From the NCBI RefSeq assembly GCF_019038435.1, contig NZ_JAGPOX010000014.1, positions 1 to 64,000 of the forward strand: a DNA stretch of 64,000 nucleotides. Reading direction: 5' to 3'. Positions 54,179 to 63,779 of the stretch are shown in pieces (within the stretch, counting starts at the first letter, position 1; every line of letters starts with the position of its first letter). The notes beneath the pieces are model-generated. The model was not told where the DNA came from, did no database searches, and saw only the letters and a program-made list of their open reading frames with translations. The position numbers and the translations under genes are program-made. Origin of the DNA: Nocardia alni. GTDB lineage: Bacteria; Actinomycetota; Actinomycetes; Mycobacteriales; Mycobacteriaceae.

Positions 54179-55060
54179 TCAGTTCCTCGACGAGCGGGCC
54201 GCGTTGTCCACGATCGCCTCGGTGACCGTCGACCAGGCGCCCGGCGGGAGATCGTGGCCCATGCCCTCGATCATCAACAGTCGCGCTCCCGGAACGGCTT
54301 TCGCGGTCGCCTCGCCGCCACTCGGACCGACCAGGGGATCAGCGGTGCCGTGAATCACCAGGAACGGCAGATCGACACCTCGCAGGGCCTCCGTACGGTC
54401 GCCCGAGGACATGATCGCGGCGAACTGCCGGGGAAAACCGTCCGGGCGCACGGCCCGGTCGTACGCCTCCCCCGCCTTCGCACGGATGCGAGTCTCGTTG
54501 AAGGGAAATCCGGGTGAACCGATGACCCGGGCCACCTTCACCGCACGATCGAGGGCCTCTTCGCGGTTCGCGGGGGCGGGGGTCATCAGCGCCGCCGACG
54601 CCTCCGGGGTCGCCCCGCCCACCGCGCGGTCACCCGTCGTCGACATCACCGAGCAGACGCTCAGCAGTCGCTGCGGATGACGAATCGCCATCTCCTGCAC
54701 GATCATTCCCCCCATCGACGCACCGACCACGTGTGCGGTGTCGATGTCGAGGGCGGTCAGCAGGGCCGCCGCGTCGTCGGCCATATCCGCCAGCTGATAC
54801 GGGGCCGTCGCGAAATCACCGGCCCGGATCGCGGCGAGATCCGGGACCGGGCTGCCGGCGAAACCGTCGGACAGGCCGACATCGCGGTTGTCGAACCGGA
54901 TTATCCGGAATCCGCCGCGATCGGCCAGCATCTCGCAGAATCCCGGATCCCATCCCGTCATCTGCGCGCCCAGCCCCATCACCGTGAGCAGGGGCGTTGC
55001 GGCGGGGTCGCCGAAGATGTCGTACTCGAGGTTGATCCCGTTGGCGTTCACTTGTGGCAT
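54179..55060 (-). CDS. alpha/beta hydrolase
   Basis: A 293-residue hydrolase. The nucleophile elbow is GASMGG with Ser115, the acid is in HGTADPLVGP and the histidine in GMGHDLPP. The N-terminus has the HGFG-like oxyanion loop TVMGLGAQMTGWD and FDNRDVGLSD, typical of the aclacinomycin methylesterase/proline iminopeptidase group. Downstream of the MFS exporter gene on the same strand, 18 bp away. Confidence 0.88.
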   Translation of the reverse strand: MPQVNANGINLEYDIFGDPAATPLLTVMGLGAQMTGWDPGFCEMLADRGGFRIIRFDNRDVGLSDGFAGSPVPDLAAIRAGDFATAPYQLADMADDAAALLTALDIDTAHVVGASMGGMIVQEMAIRHPQRLLSVCSVMSTTGDRAVGGATPEASAALMTPAPANREEALDRAVKVARVIGSPGFPFNETRIRAKAGEAYDRAVRPDGFPRQFAAIMSSGDRTEALRGVDLPFLVIHGTADPLVGPSGGEATAKAVPGARLLMIEGMGHDLPPGAWSTVTEAIVDNAARSSRN

Positions 55061-55078
55061 AGAGCCACTGTGCCGGAT

Positions 55079-57553
55079 TCAGCGGTGGGCGACCACCTCG
55101 TCCGTGATGTAGCCGACTCGGACGTGGTGGGTTGCCTCGCCGCCCGCGACGGTGATTCGGCTGGTGACGGGCGGGTAGCCGCGGGCCACGACGGTGTAGT
55201 GACCGTCGGCGAGGTCGGTCACCAGGTAATTGCCACTGTCATCGGTGCGAGCGGTGGCGGTCAGGTCGCCGGCGGCGTCCAGGACGGCGATCTGGGCGTC
55301 CAGGACGGGTCGGTCGTCGTCGGTGCGGACCGATCCGGCCAGGACGGCCTTCGGGGCCAGGGCGATGTCGTGGCGCAGGATTCCGGTCTCGGGGATGGTG
55401 AGCGTGGCGGCTCCCGGGCGCATGTGTTCGGCGAGGGCGACCAGGGTATACACGCCGGGGACGATGCCCCGGCAGGTGTAGCCGCCGTCGAGAGAGCTGA
55501 TCGCCGAGCCGACCACCTCGCCGCGTTCGTCGGTCAGGGTGATGACGGTGTCCTGCACGGGCGCACCGCTCGCGGCGGAGCGCACCGCGCCGGAGAGCTC
55601 ACCGGCTCCGTGCAGCGGCACGTCCAATTGCTGTGGCGTCCAGCCGATCACGATGCCGGTGGCCGTGGGCTGGTGGCCCTGCGCCGAGACGATCAGGACG
55701 TAGTTGCCGGGTTCGGGCGCGGCGATGAGGTAGTCGCCGTTCGATTCGCCTGCCGCGCGGGTGATCTGCCGTCCACGCTGGTCGATCAGTGTCAGGGTGG
55801 CGCCGGGCACCGGCTGGCCGTCCTCGTGCTGGACGCGGCCGACGACACAGTGATCGGTCTCGATGCCCGCGCGTTCGAGCAGTTCCTCGATGTGCAGGTC
55901 GTCGTCGAACGGAGCGCGGTCCGAGGTGGTCACCAGTTCCGACGTGTCGTCGGCGACGGCTTCCTCGGGCTGGCCCGTCGGCGATTCATCCTCGAGCGGA
56001 ATCTCTTTCATGAACAGCAGCACCACGGCCGCCAGCACCGCCACACCGGCGGCGATGACGAATACGCCGCGCATCGCGTCCGTGTATCCGATCAGGATCG
56101 GGGCCTTCAGCTGCGCAGGCAGGGTGGCGATACCGCTGGTGTCGCGCTGGATTCCGGCCAATCGGCCCGCGAGCTGGGCCGGGAGCCGGCCGCCGAACGC
56201 CACGGTGATCCGACCGGGCAGCAGGTTGAACAGGACCGTGAGGAATACCGCGACACCGAGCGTTCCGCCCATCTGCCGTACGAATGTGGCCGTCGCCGTG
56301 GCGGTCCCGCGGTCCTCGGGGCGGGAGGCGTTCTGCGCGGCGATGATCAGCGTCTGCATGCATCCGCCCAGGCCGAATCCGATGACGCCGCAATACAACA
56401 GCGGCTGCCACAGCGGACTGTCGTAGTGCACCAGCGCGAACAGTGCTCCGCCCACCGCGATGACGAAGCTGCCGAGCACCGGCAGGATCTTGTACCGCCC
56501 GGTGGATTTGGTGACCATTCCCGACAGCTGCGCACCGATCATGATGCCCACCACCAGCGGCATCATCAGCAGGCCGGCGCGGGTCGGCGAATATCCGCGC
56601 ACCACTTGGAAATACAGCGGCACCATGACGATGACGCCGAACATGGCGATGCCAACGATCGTGCCGCCGAGGATGGCGACGCTGAAGGTGGAGCTGCGGA
56701 ACATGCGCAGCGGGGTCAGCGCGGCGTCCTTCATCAGCAGTTCCACGAGCAGGTACAGCACGAATCCCACTGCCCCGGCCGCGTAGCAGGCCAGCGCGCG
56801 ATGCGACTCCCACCCCCATTCACGGCCCTGTTCGGCGACGATCAGCAGCGGCACGACGCAGACGGTCAGGGTGATCGCGCCCAACCAGTCGATCCGATGC
56901 TTCTGCCGCGCCAGTGGCACATTGAGCACCTTGGCGACCACCGCGAACGCGATCACCCCGATCGGCACGTTGACCAGGAATACCCACCGCCAGCCGGCGA
57001 CGGTGAGCAGATGGTCGTAACCGGACAGGAATCCGCCCAGCACCGGCCCGAGCACGGTGGCCACGCCGAACACGATCATGAATCCGCCCTGATATCGGAC
57101 GATCTCGCGGGCCGGGACGATATCGGACAGGATCGTGAACGCCAGCGCCATCAGCCCGCCGGCCCCCAGCCCCTGGAAGGCGCGGAATCCCGCGAGCTCG
57201 TACATCGAGGTGGCGAACGCGCACGCCGCGGACCCGATCACGAACAGCGCGATCGCCGTGAGATACAACGGCTTTCGCCCGTAGATATCGGCCAGTTTGC
57301 CGTACAGCGGGGTGGTGATCGTCGCGGTGATCAGGTACGCCGTCGTCGCCCACGCCTGCTGGTCGAACCCGTGCAGGCTGTCGGCGATCCGCACGATCGC
57401 CACGCTCACGATGTTCTGATCGAGAGCGGCCAGGAAGATGCCGAGCATCAGCCCGGACAGCACGGTCCGAATCTGCCCGGGCGACAGCACCGCTCGCTCA
57501 CTCGGCCGCGGAGCCGGAATTGTCTCCTTCTCCCGAATCGTGGTTTTCGTCAA
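55079..57553 (-). CDS. DHA2-type MFS drug exporter with three C-terminal beta-sandwich repeats
   Basis: An 824-residue protein. About residues 20-500 are a 14-helix DHA2 exporter (FLAALDQNIVSVAIVRI, GKLADIYGRKPLYL motif A, FGVATVLGPVLGGFL motif C). About 560-820 hold three tandem carboxypeptidase-regulatory-like domains, each with a GxVxxxDGxPVxGAxVTLxD-like start and YxVxxxG end: VVGRVQHEDGQPVPGATL, LSGAVRSAASGAPVQDTV and LAGSVRTDDDRPVLDAQI. The start is uncertain; TTG 57553 is chosen for family length and an AGGGA tract; ATG 57640 is an alternative. Substrate unknown. Confidence 0.8.
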   Translation of the reverse strand: MTKTTIREKETIPAPRPSERAVLSPGQIRTVLSGLMLGIFLAALDQNIVSVAIVRIADSLHGFDQQAWATTAYLITATITTPLYGKLADIYGRKPLYLTAIALFVIGSAACAFATSMYELAGFRAFQGLGAGGLMALAFTILSDIVPAREIVRYQGGFMIVFGVATVLGPVLGGFLSGYDHLLTVAGWRWVFLVNVPIGVIAFAVVAKVLNVPLARQKHRIDWLGAITLTVCVVPLLIVAEQGREWGWESHRALACYAAGAVGFVLYLLVELLMKDAALTPLRMFRSSTFSVAILGGTIVGIAMFGVIVMVPLYFQVVRGYSPTRAGLLMMPLVVGIMIGAQLSGMVTKSTGRYKILPVLGSFVIAVGGALFALVHYDSPLWQPLLYCGVIGFGLGGCMQTLIIAAQNASRPEDRGTATATATFVRQMGGTLGVAVFLTVLFNLLPGRITVAFGGRLPAQLAGRLAGIQRDTSGIATLPAQLKAPILIGYTDAMRGVFVIAAGVAVLAAVVLLFMKEIPLEDESPTGQPEEAVADDTSELVTTSDRAPFDDDLHIEELLERAGIETDHCVVGRVQHEDGQPVPGATLTLIDQRGRQITRAAGESNGDYLIAAPEPGNYVLIVSAQGHQPTATGIVIGWTPQQLDVPLHGAGELSGAVRSAASGAPVQDTVITLTDERGEVVGSAISSLDGGYTCRGIVPGVYTLVALAEHMRPGAATLTIPETGILRHDIALAPKAVLAGSVRTDDDRPVLDAQIAVLDAAGDLTATARTDDSGNYLVTDLADGHYTVVARGYPPVTSRITVAGGEATHHVRVGYITDEVVAHR

Positions 57554-57808
57554 TGTCGTGGAATCCCTGCGGTCGCTCGTAGGTAATGGTGCACAACATT
57601 GGTTATTCGTCAGCAACGCGATTTCGGATCGGATGATCATGGAGGGCAATTTGCGCACTCCGGTGTTCTCGGCTGGTTCGAGCTACCCGAACCGCCGATT
57701 CTCGCCGCGCGCGGTACTGGCCGCAACCCGGACCATTGGAGCGAACCAGCGGAGAATCCGTGAACTCTCAGCAGTAGTCGACGAGTTCGTGACGAGCGAA
57801 CACCCGTC

Positions 57809-58252
57809 TCAGATGCCGGCGATGGTGGCTGGGGCGCGTTCGGCTCGGCTCAGGGCGCGTAGGACGGCGAGTTGGCCGTGGCGGGCTACCGCCAGCCGGG
57901 ACAGGACGTCCAGGACCGGTTCGAAGACATGGGGCGGGAAGGCAGGGGTCGGGAGACCGACGCTCAGGGCCAAGTCGTCGGAGTGGACGACGAGCTCCAG
58001 CATACGAGTCAGGAGGAAATCGTCTATGCGCATCGGCTTTTCGATGAACGAGACGACTCGATCGGCGGGTTCGGCCGATAGCGCGTCGCGCTGGTGAGCA
58101 ATGGCCGATTCAACGGTGGCCACCAAGGATTTCGGACCGTCGGACGCCGCTTTCTCACCGTTGTCGCGGATCATCGTGTTGATCTGCGCGTCCAGGTCCG
58201 CCTGGAACGACTCGGCATTCGCGAAGAATTCCATGACGGACATCGCGACCAT
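57809..58252 (-). CDS. truncated maleylpyruvate isomerase/DinB-like protein
   Basis: A 147-residue product that matches only the later two-thirds of the mycothiol-dependent maleylpyruvate isomerase-like family. MRIDDFLLTRMLELVVHSDD and LSVGLPTPAFPP are typical, and the C-terminal RHGQLAVLRALSRAERAP is intact. The N-terminal metal-binding part (GWSVxDLxAHL) is missing; no other frame restores it. A good ribosome site (GAGGGGCGGAAG) stands before ATG 58252, so a short protein may still be made. I cannot decide between relic and shortened gene. Confidence 0.6.
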   Translation of the reverse strand: MVAMSVMEFFANAESFQADLDAQINTMIRDNGEKAASDGPKSLVATVESAIAHQRDALSAEPADRVVSFIEKPMRIDDFLLTRMLELVVHSDDLALSVGLPTPAFPPHVFEPVLDVLSRLAVARHGQLAVLRALSRAERAPATIAGI

Positions 58253-58332
58253 ACTTCCGCCCCTCTATCGACTCTCGCACTCCCTCGACCGTCAACGCAA
58301 TCCAGCCTCGGATCCATCCACGCGGCGGAAAA

Positions 58333-59271
58333 CTAGACGGTCAGCTCGGCCCAGATTCCGTGGTGGTCGGAACCGGGCAGCGGGACCGTGTGCACCTCGT
58401 GGAATTCACCGTCGCGCAGCAGAATATGGTCGATCGCGATGATGGCCGGGTACCGGCGATCGGCGGGCCAGGTGGGCTGGATGCCCGCGCCGGCCGACTG
58501 TGCCGCATCGCGGAAGTCGCCGTCGAGCAGGGCTCGGTATGGGCGATGGTCGGCGGTGGCGTTGAAATCGCCGGCGACGATGACCGGGCCGTCGTCGGAC
58601 GGGATCTTGGCCAGCCGCTGGCGCAGCAGTTCCATTTCGCGCAGCCAGTCGGCGGGCTTGCGGGGCCACGGCGGCACCGGATGGACGGCGAATACCAGCG
58701 GCGCCGGACCATCTGGGAGATCGACTCTGGCGGATAGTAATTCGGTGACGAAGCCGTCGTGGCGACGAGTTTCCGAGAGCGGATGGCGGCTCCATATTCC
58801 GGTGCCGTCGCCGACCTCGCCGGTGCTGTAGTGGCAGTACGGGAGCAGCCGGGGCAGGTCGGAGGCCATAAGCCGGTCCAAACCCTCGGGCGTGACCTCG
58901 CAGACGGTCAGCACCTCGATATCCAGTCGCTCGACCGTCGCAGCCAGAGCCTGCGGATCCGCCGCACCGATGAAGATGTTCGCCTGCATCACCCGCAGCC
59001 GCCGCCCGTTCACCGGCGATCGACGAGCCCACCGCGCCCGGTACAGCGGCCACTGTGTGACCACCGCCACACCGATGACCACGACGCTCGCCACGGCCAC
59101 CGCCCATGCCTGCGCGGCAGCCGCCAGCACGGCGGCCGGAACCGCCGCGGCCATCAACCACGGCGCGAGCGAGGCGACCACGATCACCGGCTGCCGCCGC
59201 GAATCCACCGACCGCGTGACCAGCCCGACCAGCGCCACCACGAGCAACAGGATCGACACAGCTATCAGCAC
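58333..59271 (-). CDS. membrane-anchored endonuclease/exonuclease/phosphatase family protein
   Basis: A 312-residue protein with three N-terminal membrane helices, the first starting at residue 2 (VLIAVSILLLVVALVGLV in part), then a C-terminal EEP domain. Catalytic motifs are QANIFIG, CEVTPEG, GDFNATAD and GSDHHGIW. Such proteins are common in actinobacteria, often surface-facing phosphoesterases or nucleases. GTG 59271 with an AGGA upstream. A separate stop 68 bp before the next gene. Confidence 0.8.
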   Translation of the reverse strand: MLIAVSILLLVVALVGLVTRSVDSRRQPVIVVASLAPWLMAAAVPAAVLAAAAQAWAVAVASVVVIGVAVVTQWPLYRARWARRSPVNGRRLRVMQANIFIGAADPQALAATVERLDIEVLTVCEVTPEGLDRLMASDLPRLLPYCHYSTGEVGDGTGIWSRHPLSETRRHDGFVTELLSARVDLPDGPAPLVFAVHPVPPWPRKPADWLREMELLRQRLAKIPSDDGPVIVAGDFNATADHRPYRALLDGDFRDAAQSAGAGIQPTWPADRRYPAIIAIDHILLRDGEFHEVHTVPLPGSDHHGIWAELTV

Positions 59272-59338
59272 GTCATCGATCCTGGTCGCACACCCTGTGC
59301 CCCGACTGAGCGCCACCTGCGAACCAGCGCACGCGGTC

Positions 59339-60367
59339 CTACCGCACCCGCTGGTACGCGCGCTCGACACGATCTCGCTCGGCGAGGATTTCCGAGCGGC
59401 GGGCGCTCACGGCCTTCGACAAGGATGCGCCCGAGGTGATGGCCTGGACTATCGCGCGGGCGTCCTCGATGGCGTCCCGGGCGCCGACACCCGCGGCGGG
59501 GGTGATGGCGTGATCGGCGTCGCCGCACAGGACGATTCGCTCGCTCGGGGGACGGGCGGCCGCGAGGGGGACGTTGCGGGCGTTGATCACGTGAACGGAA
59601 TCGGTTGCGGTGACCATGGTTTCGACCAGTTCACCGATCGACGGCGCAGCGCGGCGGATTTGCTCGGCCCACAGATCGACCGGGCGTACCCCGAGATCCT
59701 CGATAGGCAGCGGCGGGATGGTCAAACGGGTGAACCAGACCGAGACGTCGTCGTTCCAGAAGTGGCCGAAGGTACTGTCCGGGATGGCGTCGTCACCGCG
59801 CTGTCCTTGGAAGTGCAGTACATGCGGCGCACTGTCGAGTCGCACGGGCCGGGACGTGGTGCCGTAGATCACCACCTGGCCCGCGTATTCCGGTCGGCGA
59901 TCGGGATCGACGCATTGCCGCACAATCGAATCCGGCCCGTCCGCCCCAACGATCGGCCCGTCACAGGGAATCTCGACAGCGCCGGTGCGAAGCGCCCCGG
60001 TAGCGGGATCGACCGAGGTGATCGCCGTGTCGTAGTGCAGTTGCGCGGCTGTCGCGGAGGCGAATTCACTCAGCACCCGCATGAGATCGATGCGAAAGTA
60101 CAGCCGGTAACCCTCGCGCGGATTGTCACGAACCCGATCGGCCGAGTGCGCGACGCGAAGTCCCGTCAAAGCATGTGAGACGCTGTGCAATTCATTGACC
60201 GAGACGCCGAGCTCAGCCAAGGCCCGATGCGCACGATCGTCCAGCACCAGAAACTGCCCGCCCCGCGCGGCGGGTTGGCGCTCGTACAGAATGGCGGAAT
60301 GTCCGCCGGCGGCAAGCGCACCCGCGAGAACCGTTCCGGAAATCCCGCCACCGACAATCGTCACCAT
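59339..60367 (-). CDS. FAD-dependent monooxygenase (PHBH-like)
   Basis: A 342-residue single-component flavin monooxygenase. The FAD site GGGISGTVLAGALAAGG starts at residue 5, the sugar-binding end is CGDADHAITPAAGVGA, and the DG motif appears as VGADGPDS. It probably hydroxylates an aromatic or polyketide-like substrate with NAD(P)H. AGGAG precedes ATG 60367. It lies between the EEP gene and a mobile-element primase gene; the context says nothing about its substrate. Confidence 0.88.
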   Translation of the reverse strand: MVTIVGGGISGTVLAGALAAGGHSAILYERQPAARGGQFLVLDDRAHRALAELGVSVNELHSVSHALTGLRVAHSADRVRDNPREGYRLYFRIDLMRVLSEFASATAAQLHYDTAITSVDPATGALRTGAVEIPCDGPIVGADGPDSIVRQCVDPDRRPEYAGQVVIYGTTSRPVRLDSAPHVLHFQGQRGDDAIPDSTFGHFWNDDVSVWFTRLTIPPLPIEDLGVRPVDLWAEQIRRAAPSIGELVETMVTATDSVHVINARNVPLAAARPPSERIVLCGDADHAITPAAGVGARDAIEDARAIVQAITSGASLSKAVSARRSEILAERDRVERAYQRVR

Positions 60368-60846
60368 ACCGCCACTCCTAACACCGGTCCCGCATTCCCC
60401 CCGCGGTCCCACAACGGCCGCCGACGCCAGCATAGGTCCGCACACATCCGGGCGATACCCGAGACATCGCCAGATCCCAAGTAGAGGCCCGAGATCACCG
60501 GAGAACTCGACGTCGACGAGTGACAGAGCGCGGTACTACCCGAGGACAAACTGTGGGTCGATCGCGAGCTACGAGTGCGGGGTTGCGGCCGTGATCAGCG
60601 TCGGGCTGGGTCCGATGTTACGGCCGAGCCCGACGTCACCCTGACGACCGGCTATCTTCATCCACCACGCGACGTAGTGACCTCATCATCCGCGCGGCTG
60701 ACGCCATCCGCAAAACCGCGCCATGTCTATCGGGATTGACGTACTGGACTGCCAATCAGCGCGAACGGCGCACCTTCGCCACCTCTCGCCGCCGTCCCGC
60801 ACAACACCTCGCCGGTGGTCGCCGACGGCTTCCGGCTGATCCGGCA
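60368..60846. other. no gene recognised (479 bp)
   Basis: Gap between the monooxygenase start and the primase-like stop. No frame with a domain, no tRNA-like cloverleaf and no integrase-type repeat was visible to me. It could be the edge of the mobile-element remnant that carries the primase-like gene. Confidence 0.35.
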
Positions 60847-61875
60847 TCAACTCAACCGACGGACCTCACCCGACAGCGATTGGCGTGTACGAAAGTGGTT
60901 GTCGAGCAAGGGAACCGGATCGAGTTCCTCGCCGAGGTGGCCGGCGTTGAAATGGTCGGTCAGGTCCTTGCCGTCGCGGGCCTGCACGATGCGGATGTCG
61001 TCGACCAGGCTCCACAGAGTCGCCGCCACCCTGACGGCCCGGCGGTAGCCCGGAGCGTCGCGATCGGTGACGATCCAGATGTGGTGGGCTCCGCGCAGCC
61101 AGGCGGCGTGATCCGCGTGCCAGCTCAGGGCGCCTCCGGCGTTGGTGGTGGCGATCAGGCCCGCGCGGCGGCCGGCACAGGCGTCCTGTTCGCCTTCGCA
61201 GATATAGATGTCGGCGCCGTCGGCCACGGCGGCCGCGATATCCGGGAGGAAGAACGGGATGGGCGCGAATCCCCCGCTACACCAACCGTTCTCGGTCATA
61301 CGCTCCTGGGAGAAGTGTTTGTCGTGGCCGCGCTCGCGGGGAGTGTGCCTGCGGGTTATCCGGCCTTCGGGACGACCGTCGGGCCGGCGGTAGATGTACG
61401 TGGCGATCGTGCGTGTACGGCCGACGATGCGGCCCGGGTCGGGCTTGCGCCGGTCCAGCGACAGTCCCGCGGCCAGAATCGCCCGATCCGCGAGCGAGGT
61501 CGATTCATGTCGGGAACTCCCTGTGCCGCTGGAGAATTGATGGTCCGACGGGCGATCGAAGAGATCTCTGATGCGCAGACCGAGCCGGGCCAGGACCGCC
61601 TCATCGGTGCATCCGGCGAAGCAGCGGACGACGGTCTTGCCTTTGCGACGGTTGTACACCACACCGAGTGAGGGATTGTGCGGCCTGCCGTCGCCCTCAT
61701 GGACTGGGCACAGGTACCGCACCCAGTCACCGCTGGACTTTCCGGGCCCGCAGACCCGGTCGAGAGCAGCGGTGATCGTTTCCCAGGATCGAGTGTCATG
61801 CACTGCGTTTCCGCGATGCCGCGCACCACCTCCGATATGCGCGGCCCGCATGATCCGCCCACTGCGCTCGTCCAT
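60847..61875 (-). CDS. CHC-zinc-finger and Toprim protein, primase-like (mobile element)
   Basis: A 342-residue protein. An N-terminal CHC2-type zinc finger (YLCPVHEGDGRPHNPSLGV, TVVRCFAGC) is followed by a Toprim domain (IYICEGEQDAC, IVTDRDAPG) as in phage and plasmid primases. A strong ribosome site (GAGGAGGTGCT) fixes ATG 61875. No other replication, integration or transfer gene is near, so this looks like the remnant of a phage or integrative element. Confidence 0.8.
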   Translation of the reverse strand: MDERSGRIMRAAHIGGGARHRGNAVHDTRSWETITAALDRVCGPGKSSGDWVRYLCPVHEGDGRPHNPSLGVVYNRRKGKTVVRCFAGCTDEAVLARLGLRIRDLFDRPSDHQFSSGTGSSRHESTSLADRAILAAGLSLDRRKPDPGRIVGRTRTIATYIYRRPDGRPEGRITRRHTPRERGHDKHFSQERMTENGWCSGGFAPIPFFLPDIAAAVADGADIYICEGEQDACAGRRAGLIATTNAGGALSWHADHAAWLRGAHHIWIVTDRDAPGYRRAVRVAATLWSLVDDIRIVQARDGKDLTDHFNAGHLGEELDPVPLLDNHFRTRQSLSGEVRRLS

Positions 61876-62088
61876 AGCACCTCCTCGACGGCGCCGGCCG
61901 ACACCGTGCGTGAGACTCCCTGCGTCGGGGACTCACTCACGACGCGGTCCGCTCATCTCCGGTGTACCGCGGACGAACCCCAAAGCGCACTATCTGGAAC
62001 CCCCGTGCACGGTCATCGCAGTTCCGTTATTTCCCCGTGCCTTCGGCATTGGAGGTGCGGTCACTCCATCGCAACAAGCCGGGATCGC

Positions 62089-62697
62089 TCAATGCCTGGG
62101 CAGACCCGACTCCGGCAGCGGCGACGCACCCTCGGCCCGGAACCCGTCGACGAGCAGGGCCAGGTGACGACGCCAGGCATCGGGTGCATACTCGCGGGTC
62201 GCCTCGACCGTCCGGGAGATACCCCAGACAACGAAGGCCAGATCGTCGATGGAGGCATCCGCGCGCAGCGCACCGCCACGCTTGGCGCGGTCGAACAGGT
62301 GCGTCAACGAATCGTAGGCAGCGGCGCGAAGCGGCTGTACCGCAGGCGATCTCATCCCGCGGGCGGCGATCTCGTTGAAACCTCGGTCACCGGCCTGCAA
62401 TTCACACATGCCGGTCAGATAGGCGACGAATCCACGCCACGGATCCGGATCGGCGGCGGCGCGCTCGGCAAGAGCGGCAAGGGATTCCAGCCGGTCGACG
62501 AACACGGCCTCGATCAGATCCTCACGCGCCGGAAACCGATTGTAGAGCGTGCCGTTGCTGACCCCGGCGTGCCGGGCGATATCCGCCATGGCCACGTCGA
62601 CCCCGTGCGCGGCGAACATCTCTCGCGCGGCGTCCAGCAGTCGGGCCCGGTTGCGCCGCGCATCGCTGCGCAGCGGGCGCGGTGTCGAGGAGGTCAT
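62089..62697 (-). CDS. TetR/AcrR family regulator
   Basis: A 202-residue TetR regulator. The DNA-binding domain reads RNRARLLDAAREMFAAHG, MADIARHAGVSNGTLYNRF and EDLIEAVFVDRLESL. It is divergent from the SDR at 62799; two inverted repeats between them, both TTGACG-N4-CGTC(A/G)A, are likely its binding sites. Ligand unknown. Confidence 0.9.
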   Translation of the reverse strand: MTSSTPRPLRSDARRNRARLLDAAREMFAAHGVDVAMADIARHAGVSNGTLYNRFPAREDLIEAVFVDRLESLAALAERAAADPDPWRGFVAYLTGMCELQAGDRGFNEIAARGMRSPAVQPLRAAAYDSLTHLFDRAKRGGALRADASIDDLAFVVWGISRTVEATREYAPDAWRRHLALLVDGFRAEGASPLPESGLPRH

Positions 62698-62713
62698 GAT
62701 CGGATTCTATAAG

Positions 62714-62771
62714 TTGACGACATCGTCGAGTTATCGGTAGCCTTCGAGCCATAACTTGACGAATGCGTCAA
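62714..62771. promoter_or_regulatory. two TetR operators, TTGACG-N4-CGTCAA
   Basis: Box 1 TTGACG-ACAT-CGTCGA at 62714-62729 and box 2 TTGACG-AATG-CGTCAA at 62756-62771. Box 2 is a perfect inverted repeat and box 1 has one mismatch. Their centres are 42 bp apart, four helical turns. They lie between the divergent TetR gene and SDR gene. Confidence 0.75.
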
Positions 62772-62798
62772 CTTATCTACTTTTCCCTGGAGGATCCC

Positions 62799-63509
62799 AT
62801 GACCAAGACCATCGCCGTATTCGGAGCCGGGCCGGGATTCGGCCGCGCGGTCGCGCGACGGTTCGGCCGGGAGGGTTTCCGGGTCGCCCTGGTCGCGCGT
62901 ACACAGCCCAAGCTCGACCGAATGGTCACGGAGTTGGCCGACGAGGGTATCGAGGCAGCCGGATTCGCCGCCGATCTAGCCGACCGCGGCCGGCTGGGCT
63001 CGACGGTGCTGGCCATAGTCGACCGGTTCGGCGATCCGGACGTGCTCCACTACGCGCCCGCCGGGCCCGATTTCGTGCGGCAGCAGGTCGATATTCGCGC
63101 CGCAGATGCCACATCGTTCGAGTTCGGCCTGGACATTCTGCTGCGCACACCCGCCGATCTGATCGCCCTGCTGCTGCCGCGCATGCTCGAACGTGGCGAC
63201 GGGGCGGTGCTGTTCGGACTCGGTGGACCGGCCGGTGTGCCGTTCCCCCAGGTCGGCAATACGGTCGTAGTCGCCACCGCGGCCCGGAGCTATCTGCAGA
63301 ATCTGCACGCCTCGCTCGCCGACACCGGCGTCTACGCCGGACTCGTCCAGGTAGCCGGGATGATCGGCGGCAGCGAATCGGCGGAATACTTCGCGCGACA
63401 ATTCGATCCGTCACTACTGCCCGAACCCCTCGATCCAACGCTGCTGGCCGACGCGGCCTGGGATCTCTACACGAAACGCGACCGGTTCGAGACAACGATC
63501 GGCGCGTGA
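62799..63509 (+). CDS. SDR-fold oxidoreductase with altered active site
   Basis: A 236-residue SDR-fold protein. The cofactor loop is FGAGPGFGRAVARRF, but where the catalytic YxxxK should be it reads NTVVVATAARSY, without Tyr and Lys at the normal spacing. It may use NAD(P) in an atypical way or be a non-catalytic member. GGAGG precedes the ATG. It is divergent from the TetR gene and shares its operators. Confidence 0.8.
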   Translation: MTKTIAVFGAGPGFGRAVARRFGREGFRVALVARTQPKLDRMVTELADEGIEAAGFAADLADRGRLGSTVLAIVDRFGDPDVLHYAPAGPDFVRQQVDIRAADATSFEFGLDILLRTPADLIALLLPRMLERGDGAVLFGLGGPAGVPFPQVGNTVVVATAARSYLQNLHASLADTGVYAGLVQVAGMIGGSESAEYFARQFDPSLLPEPLDPTLLADAAWDLYTKRDRFETTIGA

Positions 63510-63779
63510 TCACCCGACAGGAGACCAACGTCACGATTTCGACGGGCCAGGATCGCCTATCGCGGCCGAGCCGAGGCCGATCGCGGGTCGTGAATCAGCC
63601 CGGCAACCAACTGTTGCCGGCCCGGTTCAGCCCTTGCCCCTGATCATCCTGCGTGCCGCCCGGGATTCCCGCCGCTCGCCCGGTGGGAAACCACTCGCCG
63701 GGAACCGAGAGGCAGCCCTCGGCCCGGACCGTCTGCCACAAGACCGTCGCCGTGCCCGCGACCAGTTGCCCCTGGCCGG

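Noticed and set aside
54677..57586. A very long open frame on the plus strand, antisense to the MFS exporter gene
   Set aside because: It mirrors the opposite strand of a real transporter gene, is His/Arg-rich and low in hydrophobic residues, and contains no domain. Such antisense frames are usual in GC-rich genomes.
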